A model generated the notes under the pieces. It was not told where the DNA came from and ran no database searches. It saw only the letters and a list, made by a program, of their open reading frames with translations. A stretch of 23,527 bases of DNA from an uncultured Eubacteriales bacterium (GTDB lineage Bacteria > Bacillota > Clostridia > HGM11514). Made by a program: the position numbers and the translations under genes. Of the stretch, positions 7,951-15,528 are shown piece by piece. Each line of letters begins with the position of its first letter. The stretch's first letter is position 1. The DNA lies in the NCBI GenBank assembly GCA_902492655.1, contig CABUMF010000029.1, positions 1 through 23,527 on the forward strand, written 5' to 3'.

Positions 7951-9194
7951 GCCTTGACTATTTCCGGTCTTATATCTTCCTTTTCAAACTTGAAATTCAC
8001 GCTCTCACACTTTACATTTTCGGCGTGCCTTATATAAAGTCCGCTGGCAGGGAGCACACCGAAATTGTGAAATTCGGGGTATCTGTCCCCCATTTCGGGG
8101 ACTTCCCTTTCCTCGTACTCGGTAACCCCTCCCGCCATTCTGAGGGATATATTTTTAAGAGTAATGTTCCTTACCGCATTCTCCTTTGTGCCGGATATGC
8201 ATACGCAGGTTTTGGCATTTCCCCACGCTTCTCCCTTATAAACCGTTCCGATTGCATCTGTGCAGCTGCCATGCACATTCTCAATAAGCACATCGGAAAT
8301 GCTTCCCGGCTCACTTTTCTTATGACCTTCGTGATAAACCCTCATTCTACTGCCGTTTGCAATAAATATCGGCCCCGTAGCATTTTCAAGCCTTATGTTT
8401 CTTACAGTAAGTCCCTTAAGGCTTGCGCCGTCAACCGGGCAAAGCTTAATTGCACAGCCGTTGCAATCGTAAATAAAGCTGTCCTCAAAGGAGATATTTT
8501 CATAGTCCCCGACGGATTCCGTCCCCACCTTAAAGCCTGCCCAATTTGTGGTTATGGTGCACCCGCTGACTTTTATATTCCTGCAAGGCTTATTATATGT
8601 GGATTTAAGACAAATCGCATCATCGCCGCTGTCAATTATGCAATCTTTTATACTTACATTGCAGGACGAATCCACATCAATTCCGTCATTGTTTGCGTTA
8701 ACTCTGCTGTGGATGTAAACGCCCTCAATTAAAGCTCCGTCACAGCCCAGCATATGAAGCGTCCACGCCGCCGGATTTTTAAGGGTTATTCCCCTTATGC
8801 GGATATTTTTTGAATTTAATATCCTTACCAAAAAAGGTCTTTCATCGTGCTTTGGGTGGGAAGAAGAAAACAGTGCCCCTCTGCCGTCAATTATGCCTTC
8901 GCCGTATATCTCGACATTTTCTGCGTTCTCGGCATAAACAAGGCTTCTGCCTCTTTTGTGGTCAACGGCATCGGTGAACAAATCAACATCCTCAGAGTAG
9001 TCCGAAAACTCGCCGCTACCCAAAATCACTGCACCCTTCTCCAGCTTCAATTTGAGGTTGCTCCTCAAAAACAGCGTGCCCACAACATACACGCCCCTCG
9101 AAACAACCAGCTCCTCGCCCATTTTTGACGCCTCATCAATCGCCGTCTGAAGCTTTTCCGTTACACAAATGTTATCTTTCTCCTTAAAAATCAT
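7947..9194 (-). CDS. GH28-type right-handed beta-helix glycosidase (polygalacturonase-like)
   Basis: A 415-residue protein with the beta-helix repeat pattern of GH28 (NVEIYGEGIIDGRG, then regular turns). The active-site aspartates are present: NANNDGIDVD (Asp170, Asp173) and IDSGDDAICLKS (Asp191, Asp192). The usual GHG histidine motif is replaced by NWAGFKVGTES, and the RIK region reads CAIKLCP, so specificity may differ from true polygalacturonases. GH28 members hydrolyse polygalacturonan or rhamnogalacturonan by inversion. There is no signal peptide, implying cytoplasmic action on imported oligomers. AAGGAG lies 9 nt before the ATG. It lies 29 bp downstream of the GH26-like gene and appears to be the last gene of the Fur-headed operon. 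No terminator separates it from the convergent AraC gene. Confidence 0.85.
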   Translation of the reverse strand: MIFKEKDNICVTEKLQTAIDEASKMGEELVVSRGVYVVGTLFLRSNLKLKLEKGAVILGSGEFSDYSEDVDLFTDAVDHKRGRSLVYAENAENVEIYGEGIIDGRGALFSSSHPKHDERPFLVRILNSKNIRIRGITLKNPAAWTLHMLGCDGALIEGVYIHSRVNANNDGIDVDSSCNVSIKDCIIDSGDDAICLKSTYNKPCRNIKVSGCTITTNWAGFKVGTESVGDYENISFEDSFIYDCNGCAIKLCPVDGASLKGLTVRNIRLENATGPIFIANGSRMRVYHEGHKKSEPGSISDVLIENVHGSCTDAIGTVYKGEAWGNAKTCVCISGTKENAVRNITLKNISLRMAGGVTEYEEREVPEMGDRYPEFHNFGVLPASGLYIRHAENVKCESVNFKFEKEDIRPEIVKA

Positions 9195-9223
9195 AGCCTT
9201 ACTCTCCTTGTTTTTTTCTGTTT

Positions 9224-11167
9224 CTATATTAATTCTATTTTTACGGTTTTTGCTGAATCATCCCACGAAACGGTCGCTCCGAGCCCCTCCGCTATGGCGC
9301 GAACAGGTACGAGAGTCCGTCCCGAAATCACTATGGGAACGGCATCAAGCGTGACCTTCTCCCCGTCAACGAGCATTGTTTTGCTTCCTACCGTGATAAC
9401 AACCTTTTTGTAGCCCTTTGTTCCGACTACCGTTTTTGTTTCCCCGTCCCAGGAAACGCTTGCACCCAGCTCCTCGAAAATCTTTCTCATGGGAACCATC
9501 GTTCTGCCGTTGCAAATGAGCGGAGTGCTGTCAAACTGTGTGAATTTTCCCGAAATCTCCACATTAATATCGGAAGAAACCCCTCCCGAAAGCGTAATCG
9601 GGACTTCATTTTCAAGGGTTGTTCCGTCCGAAAACAGCACAACCGACTTCACCTTATGCGTCGCCCCCGCAAGCTTGGATACGTCAATATACGCCTCAAA
9701 GGGCATTTCGCTTGAGGTTGCGGCGTAAACCCCGTCAACAAAATAAGTTACCTTCATTGCCTCCACACCGAATTTATGAGCGTAGCAATAAAGAGGAAAC
9801 ACCCTGTCAACCTCTGCTCCGCTAAGTTCTCTGAACGCACCCGAGGGTGAGCTTCCCTCAAAGCCGCCCTGCACAAACCGAAATCTCTTGCTCGCCTTAA
9901 GGTACTCCCTTTTAAGAGCCTCGTTTGTCGAAATACGGTAATCCGATTTTTCCCCCGAGCCTTCGATATACCTGTCAAAGTAAGCCATGAGCTTAACCTC
10001 GGGGTACATCATGGGAATGTAGTACATCATCTGAGCCATGCGCCTGAGGGCAAAATCGGTAGTGTCCTCTCCGGTTGACATAACCTTGTGTCCGCTTCCG
10101 GACTCCGAAATCATTATAGGCTTTTTTGAGCCGTATTTTTTTACAATATCCCGAATTGCCAAAACGGGGTCAGAGCTGTCACCGCTTTTGAAAATAATGG
10201 AATCGAGCGCCGATGCGGAAGGGTTTGCATTAAAATACTTCTGAGAATAAAGCGTCGTGCCAACCCAGTCAACAAACTCGTCCCCGGGATAAAAGTCATC
10301 AATATTCACGCCCCATGCGGCAGAGGGAGTCATGCTCCGCACCATTGCAACATTGGGGTTTTTGCTTTTAAAATAGCTTGAAACAAAGCGAAAAGCCGCC
10401 TTGAAGCTATCGGGCGAAGAAGGCACTTGCCAAACATCAAATTCTGCGGCAAATCTTAAATATACCGGCACGGACGAATATTCGGAAAACAGCTCCGACA
10501 GCTCCGCAAGCGACGGCTCAAAGGAATAGATTTTCTCAATATCCGCTCCCTCGTCCTTACAGTTAAGCGCAAATTCAACCGCCTTTCCTCCGTCCTTCGC
10601 CTCCTGCATGATTTTTCTTGTATATCCCGTTATTTCGTCACCCAATTCAAGATACAAAAGTATCATTGATTCGTCCCCGAGCTCCTCACGCACCGCACTG
10701 TCGGAGCTAAGCCCGTAAAGCACACCGTCTTTTCGCTCGTTCTTTGCGCCGAAATAAACATCACTTCCGCCGTCTGTCATTATCGTGACTGCGGGGCGGT
10801 ACTGCATTGCCTTCTCGCGCGCCGGACGGGTGTAATCATAATACTTATCACCGAAGGCTATGGCATAGTCGTAAAACTCCTGATAAACTTCCGCCGCCGC
10901 AGGATAATCGCCGAGCTTTTCATACGCTCCAGCTACTCCGTCATATCTTGAAATAAGCACATTTCTTTTCTCGTCACAGTCGGGCTCGCCCTTCATCATT
11001 TTAATTATTTCCGTTCCGTATTTTATCATACCGTAAAGGTCACCCGAATCCTTTGCGGCAATATATTTTGAATTAATATCAAAAAATCCGCTCGGGAAGG
11101 TGTAAGCATAAACACTCCCCGAAAACAGCAAAATTAAGCAAATAAGCATTGCGGTTATTCTTTTCAT
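9224..11167 (-). CDS. Secreted GH26-like TIM-barrel protein with copper-amine-oxidase-N (stalk) domain
   Basis: Start at ATG 11167 with GGAGG 6 nt upstream; 647 residues. A signal peptide is clear (MKRITAMLICLILLFSGSVYA). Next come a TPR-like helical stretch (about 30-110), then a TIM-barrel region (about 120-440) resembling GH26 mannanases: VYLRFAAEFDVW at the acid/base position, VDWVGTTLYS, and IMISESGSG at the nucleophile position. A short Ig-like segment follows, then two repeats of the stalk domain (GRTMVPMRKIFEELGASVSW and GRTLVPVRAIAEGLGATVSW), which are common on surface proteins of Clostridia and Paenibacillus. The usual GH26 His before the acid/base Glu appears to be Ala, so activity or specificity may be altered. 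Only 1 bp separates it from the upstream Fur-family gene, indicating co-transcription. Confidence 0.8.
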   Translation of the reverse strand: MKRITAMLICLILLFSGSVYAYTFPSGFFDINSKYIAAKDSGDLYGMIKYGTEIIKMMKGEPDCDEKRNVLISRYDGVAGAYEKLGDYPAAAEVYQEFYDYAIAFGDKYYDYTRPAREKAMQYRPAVTIMTDGGSDVYFGAKNERKDGVLYGLSSDSAVREELGDESMILLYLELGDEITGYTRKIMQEAKDGGKAVEFALNCKDEGADIEKIYSFEPSLAELSELFSEYSSVPVYLRFAAEFDVWQVPSSPDSFKAAFRFVSSYFKSKNPNVAMVRSMTPSAAWGVNIDDFYPGDEFVDWVGTTLYSQKYFNANPSASALDSIIFKSGDSSDPVLAIRDIVKKYGSKKPIMISESGSGHKVMSTGEDTTDFALRRMAQMMYYIPMMYPEVKLMAYFDRYIEGSGEKSDYRISTNEALKREYLKASKRFRFVQGGFEGSSPSGAFRELSGAEVDRVFPLYCYAHKFGVEAMKVTYFVDGVYAATSSEMPFEAYIDVSKLAGATHKVKSVVLFSDGTTLENEVPITLSGGVSSDINVEISGKFTQFDSTPLICNGRTMVPMRKIFEELGASVSWDGETKTVVGTKGYKKVVITVGSKTMLVDGEKVTLDAVPIVISGRTLVPVRAIAEGLGATVSWDDSAKTVKIELI

Positions 11168-11168
11168 A

Positions 11169-11561
11169 CTAATCCTCCATGTTAGCTTTGCATTTTCCGC
11201 ACACACCGTAAAGCACCGTACGGGACATATCAATTTCAAAATCATGCTCCGAATTTATGTGACGGCAAACATCGTTCATAAGATGGCAGTCAAGATGGAC
11301 AATCCTGCCGCAGCTTATGCACCTTAAGTGAAAATGCTCATGGCAATGCTCCCCAGCATACTGATACCAAAAATAACCGTCAGAATCGGGGTACTTCCTC
11401 ACAAACCCCTCCTCGACAAGCCGTGAAACCTCGCGGTAAACCGTGCTTTTGCCGATGCTTTCCGAAAACATATCCGAAATATCGTTGATTGAAAACTGTC
11501 TGTCGGTATTATCCTTAAAAAAACCGGCAATCAGTTCCCTTTGCTTTGTCTTGTACGGCAC
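11169..11561 (-). CDS. Fur-family metalloregulator (Fur/Zur/PerR class)
   Basis: A 130-residue repressor if started at GTG 11561, which has GAGGTG 6 nt upstream; the GTG three codons earlier (11570) overlaps that ribosome site. The N-terminal winged helix (about 5-57) includes SIGKSTVYREVSRLVEEGFV. The dimerisation domain has the His-rich HCHEHFHLRC (His72, 74, 76, 78) and two CxxC pairs (Cys81/84 and Cys121/124) for a structural zinc. Whether it senses iron, zinc, manganese or peroxide cannot be decided here. It is the first gene of an apparent operon with two glycoside hydrolase-type genes, an unusual pairing. Two matching 13-bp palindromes in the intergenic region with carD are candidate operators. 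Confidence 0.9.
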   Translation of the reverse strand: MPYKTKQRELIAGFFKDNTDRQFSINDISDMFSESIGKSTVYREVSRLVEEGFVRKYPDSDGYFWYQYAGEHCHEHFHLRCISCGRIVHLDCHLMNDVCRHINSEHDFEIDMSRTVLYGVCGKCKANMED

Positions 11562-11579
11562 TGAAATCACCTCATATAA

Positions 11580-11609
11580 AGTATAACATAATCGTCACAT
11601 TATTGTCAA
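11580..11609 (-). promoter_or_regulatory. Promoter of Fur-family gene operon
   Basis: On the minus strand: TTGACA (11604-11609), 18-bp spacer, TATACT (11580-11585); TTATAC with a 17-bp spacer is the alternative reading. The -35 box touches the 13-bp palindrome at 11608-11620. Confidence 0.7.
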
Positions 11610-11620
11610 GTGTAACACTT
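11608..11620. promoter_or_regulatory. 13-bp perfect palindrome, candidate Fur-family operator 1
   Basis: AAGTGT-A-ACACTT, a perfect 6-1-6 palindrome apart from its central base. It overlaps the end of the fur-gene -35 box and shares 11 of 13 positions with the palindrome at 11642-11654. Confidence 0.55.
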
Positions 11621-11638
11621 TTGTTAATTTCGCAACCG

Positions 11639-11667
11639 TTGAATTGTAACAATTAATTTGGTATAAT
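11639..11667 (+). promoter_or_regulatory. Sigma-A promoter of carD
   Basis: TTGAAT (11639-11644), 17-bp spacer, TATAAT (11662-11667), followed by AAGGAGG (11696-11702) and ATG at 11710. Confidence 0.75.
11642..11654. promoter_or_regulatory. 13-bp perfect palindrome, candidate Fur-family operator 2
   Basis: AATTGT-A-ACAATT, of the same 6-1-6 design as operator 1 and centred 34 bp from it. It covers half of the carD -35 box and part of the spacer, where a bound repressor would block RNA polymerase. Confidence 0.55.
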
Positions 11668-11709
11668 TAGTATGTGGGGAACTTTTGTTCTCCGCAAGGA
11701 GGATTTTTT

Positions 11710-12192
11710 ATGTACACTATTGGGGATCAAGTTTTATATCCCATGCACGGCGCAGGAGTTATCACTTCTGTGGAGGAAAGAGAGATTCTCGGCGAAATCA
11801 AGCAGTATTTTGTGATGAAAATGCCTGTTGGGAATATGGAGGTTTTAATTCCTGTTGAAAGCCTTGAGCGTATCGGAGTGCGTGATATTATCACGAGCGA
11901 GCAGGCGGTTGATGTACTGCGGGATTTCAAGGAATGTACCATTGAATTTAACAAAAACTGGAACAAAAGATACCGCGAGAATATGGAAAAAATTCGCAGC
12001 GGTAATATTTACGAGGTGGCTCATGTTGTGAAGTCTCTTATGATAAGGGACCGTGACAAGGGGCTTTCCGCCGGTGAGCGCAAAATGCTTATATCCGCAA
12101 AAAGGATACTTGTGAGCGAGCTTATTTTGGCGACAAAGACCGAGGAGGCCACAATAGAGAAGGAAATTGATAAAATCATTGAGTTTTGCTGA
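11710..12192 (+). CDS. CarD-family transcriptional regulator
   Basis: Start at ATG 11710, with AAGGAGG at 7 nt; an in-frame upstream ATG (11674) lacks such a site. The 160-residue protein begins with the Tudor-like RNA-polymerase-interaction domain (about 1-60), with the hallmark IGDQVLYPMHGAGVITSVEE. A helical C-terminal domain follows (KGLSAGERKMLISAKRILVSELILA). By family knowledge CarD/CdnL proteins bind the RNA polymerase beta subunit and stabilise open promoter complexes, especially at rRNA promoters. It is followed after 16 bp by ispD and ispF, a common arrangement in Clostridia. Its promoter carries one of the two 13-bp palindromes facing the Fur-family gene. Confidence 0.93.
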   Translation: MYTIGDQVLYPMHGAGVITSVEEREILGEIKQYFVMKMPVGNMEVLIPVESLERIGVRDIITSEQAVDVLRDFKECTIEFNKNWNKRYRENMEKIRSGNIYEVAHVVKSLMIRDRDKGLSAGERKMLISAKRILVSELILATKTEEATIEKEIDKIIEFC

Positions 12193-12208
12193 TTTTTGAG
12201 GTGGGCTT

Positions 12209-12883
12209 ATGGTTTCGGCGATAATAGTTGCGGCAGGCAAGGGCAGCAGAATGGGCTGCAAAAAGCAGTTTATGGATATTCTCGGTGCTCCGCTTATTTC
12301 CTACACCTTAAGGGTGTTTGAAAATTCTGCGGCGGATGAAATCATTCTTGTTACAGCAGATGAGGACATCGGGCAAATGCAAAAGATCGCACAGGAATTC
12401 GGCATAAAAAAGCTGAGTGCCATAGCTACAGGAGGAAAAGAACGGAGCGATTCGGTTATTTCCGGGCTGAGAATTGCAAAGGGCGATTATGTGCTTATTC
12501 ATGACGGGGCAAGGCCGTTTGTTACCATAAAGGAGATTGAAGCCGCAATATCAGAGGTTAAAAAGCATGACGCAGTGTGCCTCGGGTTTCCGGTAAAGGA
12601 CACGATAAAGATAACCGATGATAACGGTTACATAAAATCCACGCCCAACAGGAGCACTCTTTTTGCAGCGGCAACGCCACAGTGCTTCAGAACCGATATA
12701 ATTCGGTCGGCGTACAAAAAAATAAAGGCTGACGGTATTTTTGTTACCGACGATTGCTCGGCGGCGGAAATTTGCGGAGTTAAGGTTAAGATCCTACCCT
12801 GCTCCTATGAAAACATAAAAATCACAACGGCTGAGGATGTGCAAATTGCAGAGGCTATCATTAAAAGGAGAAGCTCTATATGA
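12209..12883 (+). CDS. ispD: 2-C-methyl-D-erythritol 4-phosphate cytidylyltransferase
   Basis: A 224-residue nucleotidyltransferase. The N-terminal IIVAAGKGSRMGCKKQF is the CTP-binding glycine-rich loop, and LIHDGARPFV and FRTDIIRSAYKK match IspD. It transfers CMP from CTP to MEP in the third step of the non-mevalonate isoprenoid pathway. Length is normal for the family. The start has GAGGTGG upstream, 16 bp after carD. Its end overlaps the ispF start by 4 bp (ATGA), implying translational coupling. TarI/IspD-type cytidylyltransferases for teichoic acid synthesis are similar, but the adjoining ispF decides the assignment. Confidence 0.95.
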   Translation: MVSAIIVAAGKGSRMGCKKQFMDILGAPLISYTLRVFENSAADEIILVTADEDIGQMQKIAQEFGIKKLSAIATGGKERSDSVISGLRIAKGDYVLIHDGARPFVTIKEIEAAISEVKKHDAVCLGFPVKDTIKITDDNGYIKSTPNRSTLFAAATPQCFRTDIIRSAYKKIKADGIFVTDDCSAAEICGVKVKILPCSYENIKITTAEDVQIAEAIIKRRSSI

Positions 12884-13347
12884 GAATCGGAAACGGCTAC
12901 GATGTGCATAAGCTGACGGACAACCGTCCCTTGATTTTGGGCGGTGTGGAAATCGAGTACGAAAAGGGGCTGCTCGGACATTCGGATGCGGATGTTCTGG
13001 TTCACGCAATAATGGACGCTCTTTTGGGTGCCGCCGCCCTCGGGGACATCGGAAAGCACTTCCCCGACACCGACCCCAAATACAAAGGAATTTCGAGCAT
13101 ATATCTTTTGGAGTGCGTTGCTCGGCTTTTGAAGGAAAAGGGCTACAGTATAGAAAATATCGACTCTATCGTTGCGGCGCAAAGACCGAAGCTGTCGCCC
13201 CACATAGAAAAAATGACCGAAAACATAGCAAACGCTCTCGGAATTGAAAAATCCCGGGTGAGCGTTAAGGCAACCACAACCGAAGGGCTCGGCTTTGAAG
13301 GCAGGGGCGAAGGAATTTCGGCATATGCGGTTTGCTTAATTGATTAA
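12880..13347 (+). CDS. ispF: 2-C-methyl-D-erythritol 2,4-cyclodiphosphate synthase
   Basis: A 155-residue enzyme, full length. The divalent-metal site is visible: GNGYDVHKL (Asp8, His10) and LVHAIMDAL (His42), with LLGHSDADV and LGDIGKHFPDTD of the active site. The end has the conserved ATTTEGLGFEGRGEGISAYAV. It cyclises CDP-ME 2-phosphate to MEcPP with release of CMP, as a trimer. AAGGAG lies 9 nt before the ATG, inside ispD. It closes the carD-ispD-ispF cluster and converges on the CD1247-like gene, sharing a hairpin in between. Confidence 0.97.
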   Translation: MRIGNGYDVHKLTDNRPLILGGVEIEYEKGLLGHSDADVLVHAIMDALLGAAALGDIGKHFPDTDPKYKGISSIYLLECVARLLKEKGYSIENIDSIVAAQRPKLSPHIEKMTENIANALGIEKSRVSVKATTTEGLGFEGRGEGISAYAVCLID

Positions 13348-13356
13348 CAATAAAAA

Positions 13357-13392
13357 AATACCGAGTACCCAAAAAATCGGATACTCGGTATT
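13357..13392. terminator. Hairpin terminator between ispF and CD1247-like gene
   Basis: AATACCGAGTA (13357-13367) pairs perfectly with TACTCGGTATT (13382-13392). Read on the minus strand the right arm is followed by a run of T (13352-13358), so it is a strong terminator for the minus-strand operon. On the plus strand the tail ATTATTGTG is weak, though the hairpin may still serve ispF. Confidence 0.85.
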
Positions 13393-13402
13393 ATTGTGCT
13401 TA

Positions 13403-13831
13403 CTATTCTTCGCAGCTTTCGCAGTCGCCGTCACAGCCCTCAAACTCGAACTCAATGGGTTCGCCGCAGTTGGGGCAGGAAATCGGCTCATCTGCCATAA
13501 GCATATCACCGTCAATATAAATCTTATCTCCGCACTTTTCGCAGGTGATTTCGTAGCAATCGTCATCATCGAAATCATACTCGTCATCGTCATCGAAGTC
13601 TTCATCGTCATCCATATAAAGATCCTCTTCAACAGCACCGAGATCCTCGTCAAGCTCGTCAACCAAATCTTCAAGGTCGGTAATATCGGAGCTAATGTTC
13701 TTAATTTCCTCAACAATATCGCCGAGAGCTTCAACAACAGCCTTCAAAAGCTTGCCTTCCTTTTTGGAAGTGTCAATATCAAGACCGTCCGCAAGACCTG
13801 CGATATATGAAATCTTTTCGCCCAAATCCAT
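13403..13831 (-). CDS. CD1247-like protein with acidic stretch and zinc ribbon
   Basis: A 142-residue small protein. Residues 1-75 are a helical, coiled-coil-like domain (MDLGEKISYIAGLADGLDID) known in Clostridia as the CD1247 N-terminal domain. Next comes a highly acidic Asp/Glu run (about 72-93), then a zinc ribbon CEKCGDKIY...ISCPNCGEP (two CxxC pairs), and a Cys-rich tail (CDGDCESCEE). The function is unknown. AAGGAGG precedes the ATG, and only 15 bp separate it from efp, the ribosome site touching the efp stop codon. Linkage aroQ-peptidase-efp-CD1247 is recurrent in Clostridia. It ends the operon before a strong terminator. Confidence 0.85.
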   Translation of the reverse strand: MDLGEKISYIAGLADGLDIDTSKKEGKLLKAVVEALGDIVEEIKNISSDITDLEDLVDELDEDLGAVEEDLYMDDDEDFDDDDEYDFDDDDCYEITCEKCGDKIYIDGDMLMADEPISCPNCGEPIEFEFEGCDGDCESCEE

Positions 13832-13846
13832 AAAAATATCCTCCTT

Positions 13847-14404
13847 TTATGCTCTTTCCATGTACTCGCCGGTACGAGTATCAATTCTGATTTTTTCACC
13901 CGGACCCACAAAGAGAGGAACGTTTACAATAGCGCCTGTTTCAAGCGTTGCGGGCTTTGAAGCACCCGTTGCGGTATCTCCCTTGAAGCCGGGCTCGGTA
14001 TCCGTAATTTCAAGCTCTACAAAGTTCGGGGGTTCAATGCCGAAAACATTTCCCTTATAGAAAAGAAGAAGAACTTCTTCGTTTTCCTTAACGAACTTGA
14101 GAGAATCACCCACCTGCTCGGAGCTGAGCGGAATCTGCTCATAGCTTTCAAGATCCATGAAATAATAAAGTCCGCCGTCCTCATAAAGATACTGCATTGT
14201 CTTTCTGTCGATATGAGCCTTAGGCATTTTTTCCGTAGGACGGAATGTTTTTTCAACAACACCGCCTGTGATAACGTTTTTAAGCTTCGTTCTTACGAAA
14301 GCCGCACCCTTACCGGGCTTAACATGCTGAAATTCAACTACCTGGAAAACATTTCCGTCGAGTTCAAATGTTACACCGTTTCTGAATTCACCTGCTGAAA
14401 TCAT
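13847..14404 (-). CDS. efp: Elongation factor P
   Basis: Start at ATG 14404, with GGAGG 8 nt upstream; an earlier in-frame ATG (14434) has no ribosome site and extends beyond the family N-terminus. The 185-residue protein has the three OB/KOW-type domains of EF-P. The modification loop reads VKPGKGAAFVRTKLKN, with Lys32 at the tip, the residue that carries 5-aminopentanol in Bacillus subtilis or beta-lysine in Escherichia coli. EF-P relieves ribosome stalling at polyproline. No modification enzyme gene is seen in this window. It has its own promoter in the 89-bp gap after the peptidase gene. Confidence 0.97.
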   Translation of the reverse strand: MISAGEFRNGVTFELDGNVFQVVEFQHVKPGKGAAFVRTKLKNVITGGVVEKTFRPTEKMPKAHIDRKTMQYLYEDGGLYYFMDLESYEQIPLSSEQVGDSLKFVKENEEVLLLFYKGNVFGIEPPNFVELEITDTEPGFKGDTATGASKPATLETGAIVNVPLFVGPGEKIRIDTRTGEYMERA

Positions 14405-14448
14405 TACTAAAACCTCCAAATAAATTATACGCACGAATATATACTTAT

Positions 14449-14477
14449 ATTTTACTACAAAAAAGCAAAAATATCAA
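14449..14477 (-). promoter_or_regulatory. Promoter of efp
   Basis: On the minus strand: TTGATA (14472-14477), 17-bp spacer, TAAAAT (14449-14454). It lies between the peptidase stop and efp, so efp and the CD1247-like gene can be expressed apart from the upstream operon. Confidence 0.6.
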
Positions 14478-14493
14478 GTACATTTTATAAATT

Positions 14494-15528
14494 TCATATA
14501 TAAATAACTTCTTTTCCTATTTTTTGGCTTAAATTTTGGTGAAAATTATCAGTAATAACAGTTAAATCTTCAATTCTCACACCGAATTCGCCCTCAATGT
14601 AAATCCCGGGCTCAACCGTAACGGTCATTCCGGGGGACAAAACAACCTCCGATTTTGGGTTCATGGTGGGAGGCTCGTGGATAAGCAGTCCCACTCCGTG
14701 CCCCAATGCGTGACCGAAACAGTCGCCAAAGCCGGCATCGCAAATTATATCTCGTGCAACACGGTCAACCTCGGACGCCAAAGCCCCGGGCTTTAAAGCC
14801 GCAAGTGCCGCTTTCTGCGCCGAAAGAACCACATCGTAAACCTCCTGTTTACGCTTTGAAATCTCACCCACAGCGAAGGTGCGCGTCATATCCGAGCAAT
14901 AGCCGTTGTAAACACAGCCAAAATCAATGAGCAAAAAGTCGCCGTACTGAAGCTTGTAATCTCCGGGCTGTCCGTGCACAACGGAGCTATTTTTTCCGCC
15001 TATCGAAATGGTGTCAAAGGAGTTGCCGCTCGCACCCAGCTTTCTCATACGGTAGTCAAGCTCTGCGGCTATGTCCTTCTCCGAAACTCCTTCGCCTATA
15101 AGAGGAAGGGTTTCGAGCAGTGCATCACTTGCAATGTCAGCCGCTTTTTCGATATTTTTAAGCTCTTCCTCGCTTTTTATTATCCTCAAATCCTTGGTAA
15201 ACTCACCGTATGGGATAAAGTTCTCGGCAATTTCCGAGTATGCCATGTACTCACCGTAGGAAAGACTGTCCGGCTCAAACCCGAGTGTTTTTGCGCCCTT
15301 TTCCGTCAGAATATCCTTCACATACTCGCTGTATTTTTTTGTTATTATGATAATCTCGCAATCCTTTGCTTCAAGTGCCGACTGCTCTTTGTACCGAAAA
15401 TCCGTCAACAGATATTTCTTTTCGGGAAAGCATACGCAAATTCCCGCACTTCCCGAAAAGCCTGTGATGTAACGCACATTCTCCCTTGATGTTATAAGCA
15501 TTGCGTCAATTCTGTCAAAATTAACCAT
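14494..15528 (-). CDS. Xaa-Pro aminopeptidase (M24 family)
   Basis: A 344-residue M24B peptidase with an N-terminal creatinase-like domain (about 1-115) and a pita-bread catalytic domain. The five metal ligands are visible: LLIDFG (Asp), YCSDMTRTF (Asp), HALGHGVGL (His), TVEPGIYI (Glu) and VRIEDL (Glu). It removes the N-terminal residue from peptides with proline at position two, in the cytoplasm. Its ATG overlaps the aroQ stop by 8 bp, so it is translated by coupling, with only a weak GGTGG ahead. Position before efp is typical for Clostridia, and both proteins deal with proline-containing chains. PepQ prolidase is the alternative, but the length and context favour aminopeptidase P (YpdF/YqhT-like). 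Confidence 0.92.
   Translation of the reverse strand: MVNFDRIDAMLITSRENVRYITGFSGSAGICVCFPEKKYLLTDFRYKEQSALEAKDCEIIIITKKYSEYVKDILTEKGAKTLGFEPDSLSYGEYMAYSEIAENFIPYGEFTKDLRIIKSEEELKNIEKAADIASDALLETLPLIGEGVSEKDIAAELDYRMRKLGASGNSFDTISIGGKNSSVVHGQPGDYKLQYGDFLLIDFGCVYNGYCSDMTRTFAVGEISKRKQEVYDVVLSAQKAALAALKPGALASEVDRVARDIICDAGFGDCFGHALGHGVGLLIHEPPTMNPKSEVVLSPGMTVTVEPGIYIEGEFGVRIEDLTVITDNFHQNLSQKIGKEVIYI

Noticed and set aside
7866..8732. Long open frame of 288 codons on the plus strand
   Set aside because: It lies antisense over the GH28-type gene and the end of the AraC gene, has no ribosome site at its start, and its product lacks recognisable motifs, while the genes on which it lies have clear family signatures.
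11569..11585. Start of the Fur-family gene at GTG 11570
   Set aside because: That codon is itself part of the GAGGTG ribosome site of the GTG at 11561.
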